NCBI GenBank assembly: GCA_947380915.1
Contig: CANCSY010000166.1
Span: 1 to 6,954, forward strand
Length of the DNA: 6,954 nt
Origin: Beijerinckiaceae bacterium
GTDB lineage: Bacteria > Pseudomonadota > Alphaproteobacteria > Rhizobiales > Beijerinckiaceae
Reading direction: 5' to 3'
Both the position numbers and the translations under genes were made by a program. Below are positions 5,728 through 6,954 of the stretch, piece after piece; within the stretch, counting starts at the first letter, position 1, and each line of letters starts with the position of its first letter. The notes below the pieces were generated by a model. That model was not told the DNA's origin, ran no database searches, and saw only the letters and a program-made list of their open reading frames with translations.

Positions 5728-6942
5728 TCAGACGTTCATGGCCTTGCGCAGATTCTCGTCAATCTTGTCGAGGAAGGCGGTTGTGGAGAGCCACTTCTGG
5801 TCGGCGCCCACGAGGATCGCCAGATCCTTGGTCATGTCGCCAGCTTCGACCGTATCGATGCAGACCTTCTCGAGCGTGTCGGCGAAGGCCTTGAGCTCGG
5901 CGTTGCCATCGAGCTTGGCGCGATGCATCAGGCCGCGGGTCCAGGCGAAAATCGAGGCCAGGGAGTTCGTCGAGGTCTCCTTGCCCTGCTGGTGCTGGCG
6001 ATAGTGACGGGTCACGGTGCCATGGGCGGCTTCCGCCTCGACGGTCGCGCCATCGGGGGTCATCAGGACGGAGGTCATGAGGCCCAGCGAGCCATAGCCC
6101 TGGGCCATGGTGTCGGACTGCACGTCGCCGTCGTAATTCTTGCAGGCCCAGACATAGCCGCCGGACCACTTGAGGGCCGCCGCCACCATGTCGTCGATCA
6201 GGCGGTGCTCGTAGGTGAGGCCCAGCGCCTTGAACTTGGACGCGAATTCTTCGTCGAAGATCTCCTGGAACAGATCCTTGAAGCGCCCGTCATAGGCCTT
6301 CAGGATGGTGTTCTTCGTGGACAGATAGACCGGATACTTGCGCAGCAGGCCGTAGTTGAGCGAGGCGCGGGCGAAGTCGCGGATGGAATCGTCGAGGTTG
6401 TACATCGACATGGCGACGCCGGGGCTCGGGAACTTGAAGACTTCCTTCTCGATCACCGTGCCGTCATCGCCTTCGAACTTGATGGTCAGGCGGCCCTTGC
6501 CGGGCACCTTGAAATCGGTGGCGCGATACTGATCGCCATAGGCGTGGCGGCCCACGACCACCGGCAGCGTCCAGCCGGGCACGAGGCGCGGCACGTTCTT
6601 GCAGATGATGGGCTCGCGGAAGATGGTGCCGCCGAGGATGTTGCGGATGGTGCCGTTGGGCGACTTCCACATCTCCTTCAGGCCGAATTCCTTCACGCGG
6701 GCCTCATCGGGGGTGATGGTCGCGCATTTGATGGCCACGCCATACTTCTTGGTCGCTTCCGCCGAGTCGATCGTGATCTGATCGTTCGTCTCGTCGCGCT
6801 TCTCGACCGACAGATCGTAATATTTCAGATCGATGTCGAGGTAGGGATGGATCAGCTTGTCCTTGATAAGCTGCCAGATGATACGGGTCATTTCGTCGCC
6901 GTCCATTTCGACGACCGGATTTGCGACCTTGATCTTCTGCAT
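5728..6942 (-). CDS. icd: NADP-dependent isocitrate dehydrogenase, homodimeric IDH1-like type
   Basis: This cytoplasmic TCA-cycle enzyme oxidatively decarboxylates isocitrate to 2-oxoglutarate, producing NADPH. The 404-residue product is full length and closely follows the eukaryote-like (human IDH1/IDH2) subfamily rather than the E. coli Icd type. Isocitrate-binding arginines are present at Arg100 (SPNGTIRN), Arg109 (FREP) and Arg132 ([10 protein letters not shown]), with the same numbering as human IDH1. Catalytic Tyr139 and Lys210 (human Tyr139, Lys212) are kept. Metal-binding aspartates lie at 250, 273 and 277 ([12 protein letters not shown]). The coenzyme segment [19 protein letters not shown] (308-326) is that of NADP-specific enzymes. 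The usual E. coli-type AceK phosphorylation serine context is not expected in this subfamily. Only 12 nt of leader are in the window, with no clear Shine-Dalgarno, so the start rests on homology ([20 protein letters not shown]). A terminator follows at 5672-5702. Confidence 0.97.
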   Translation of the reverse strand: MQKIKVANPVVEMDGDEMTRIIWQLIKDKLIHPYLDIDLKYYDLSVEKRDETNDQITIDSAEATKKYGVAIKCATITPDEARVKEFGLKEMWKSPNGTIRNILGGTIFREPIICKNVPRLVPGWTLPVVVGRHAYGDQYRATDFKVPGKGRLTIKFEGDDGTVIEKEVFKFPSPGVAMSMYNLDDSIRDFARASLNYGLLRKYPVYLSTKNTILKAYDGRFKDLFQEIFDEEFASKFKALGLTYEHRLIDDMVAAALKWSGGYVWACKNYDGDVQSDTMAQGYGSLGLMTSVLMTPDGATVEAEAAHGTVTRHYRQHQQGKETSTNSLASIFAWTRGLMHRAKLDGNAELKAFADTLEKVCIDTVEAGDMTKDLAILVGADQKWLSTTAFLDKIDENLRKAMNV

Positions 6943-6954
6943 GGCGTTTCGACC

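Overview
The window comes from a GC-rich alphaproteobacterium, most likely of the Hyphomicrobiales (Rhizobiales). The evidence is a CckA hybrid kinase, a perfect CtrA box (TTAA-N7-TTAAC), a perfect alphaproteobacterial LexA box (GTTC-N7-GTTC), a DksA that has lost three of its four zinc cysteines, and an IDH1-like NADP isocitrate dehydrogenase. I cannot assign a genus from the sequence. It reads as core chromosome: I see no mobile element, CRISPR array, tRNA, rRNA or phage gene.

Layout, left to right. Bases 1-78 (minus) are the first 26 codons of recA, which starts at a GTG and runs off the left edge. Bases 79-218 are its control region, with a perfect SOS box at 176-190 and a degenerate second one at 151-165. 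A short-chain dehydrogenase/reductase gene (219-977, minus) follows; its catalytic Tyr position holds Phe. 31 nt further is the 838-residue cell-cycle kinase gene cckA (1009-3525, minus). The divergent intergenic region 3526-3722 holds a full CtrA box. On the plus strand is a FliO-like bitopic membrane protein with a long Pro/Ala-rich tail (3723-4955). A perfect 11-bp hairpin at 4994-5019 separates it from the convergent dksA (5058-5480, minus), which has a good sigma70-type promoter at 5515-5543. The stretch 5544-5671 shows nothing I can name. An intrinsic terminator at 5672-5702 ends icd (5728-6942, minus), and only 12 nt of icd leader remain at the right edge. No gene-free stretch exceeds 300 bases.

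How the genes relate. CckA feeds phosphate through ChpT to CtrA, and the CtrA box between cckA and the flagellar-type gene suggests that the pathway output regulates one or both neighbours. RecA is under SOS control. DksA works with ppGpp on RNA polymerase, and its own promoter has a GC-rich discriminator typical of stringently controlled promoters. Icd is a TCA-cycle enzyme. The window contains no clear new multi-gene system. The points most worth a second look are the Tyr-to-Phe SDR beside cckA, the CtrA box, and the doubled LexA site at recA.
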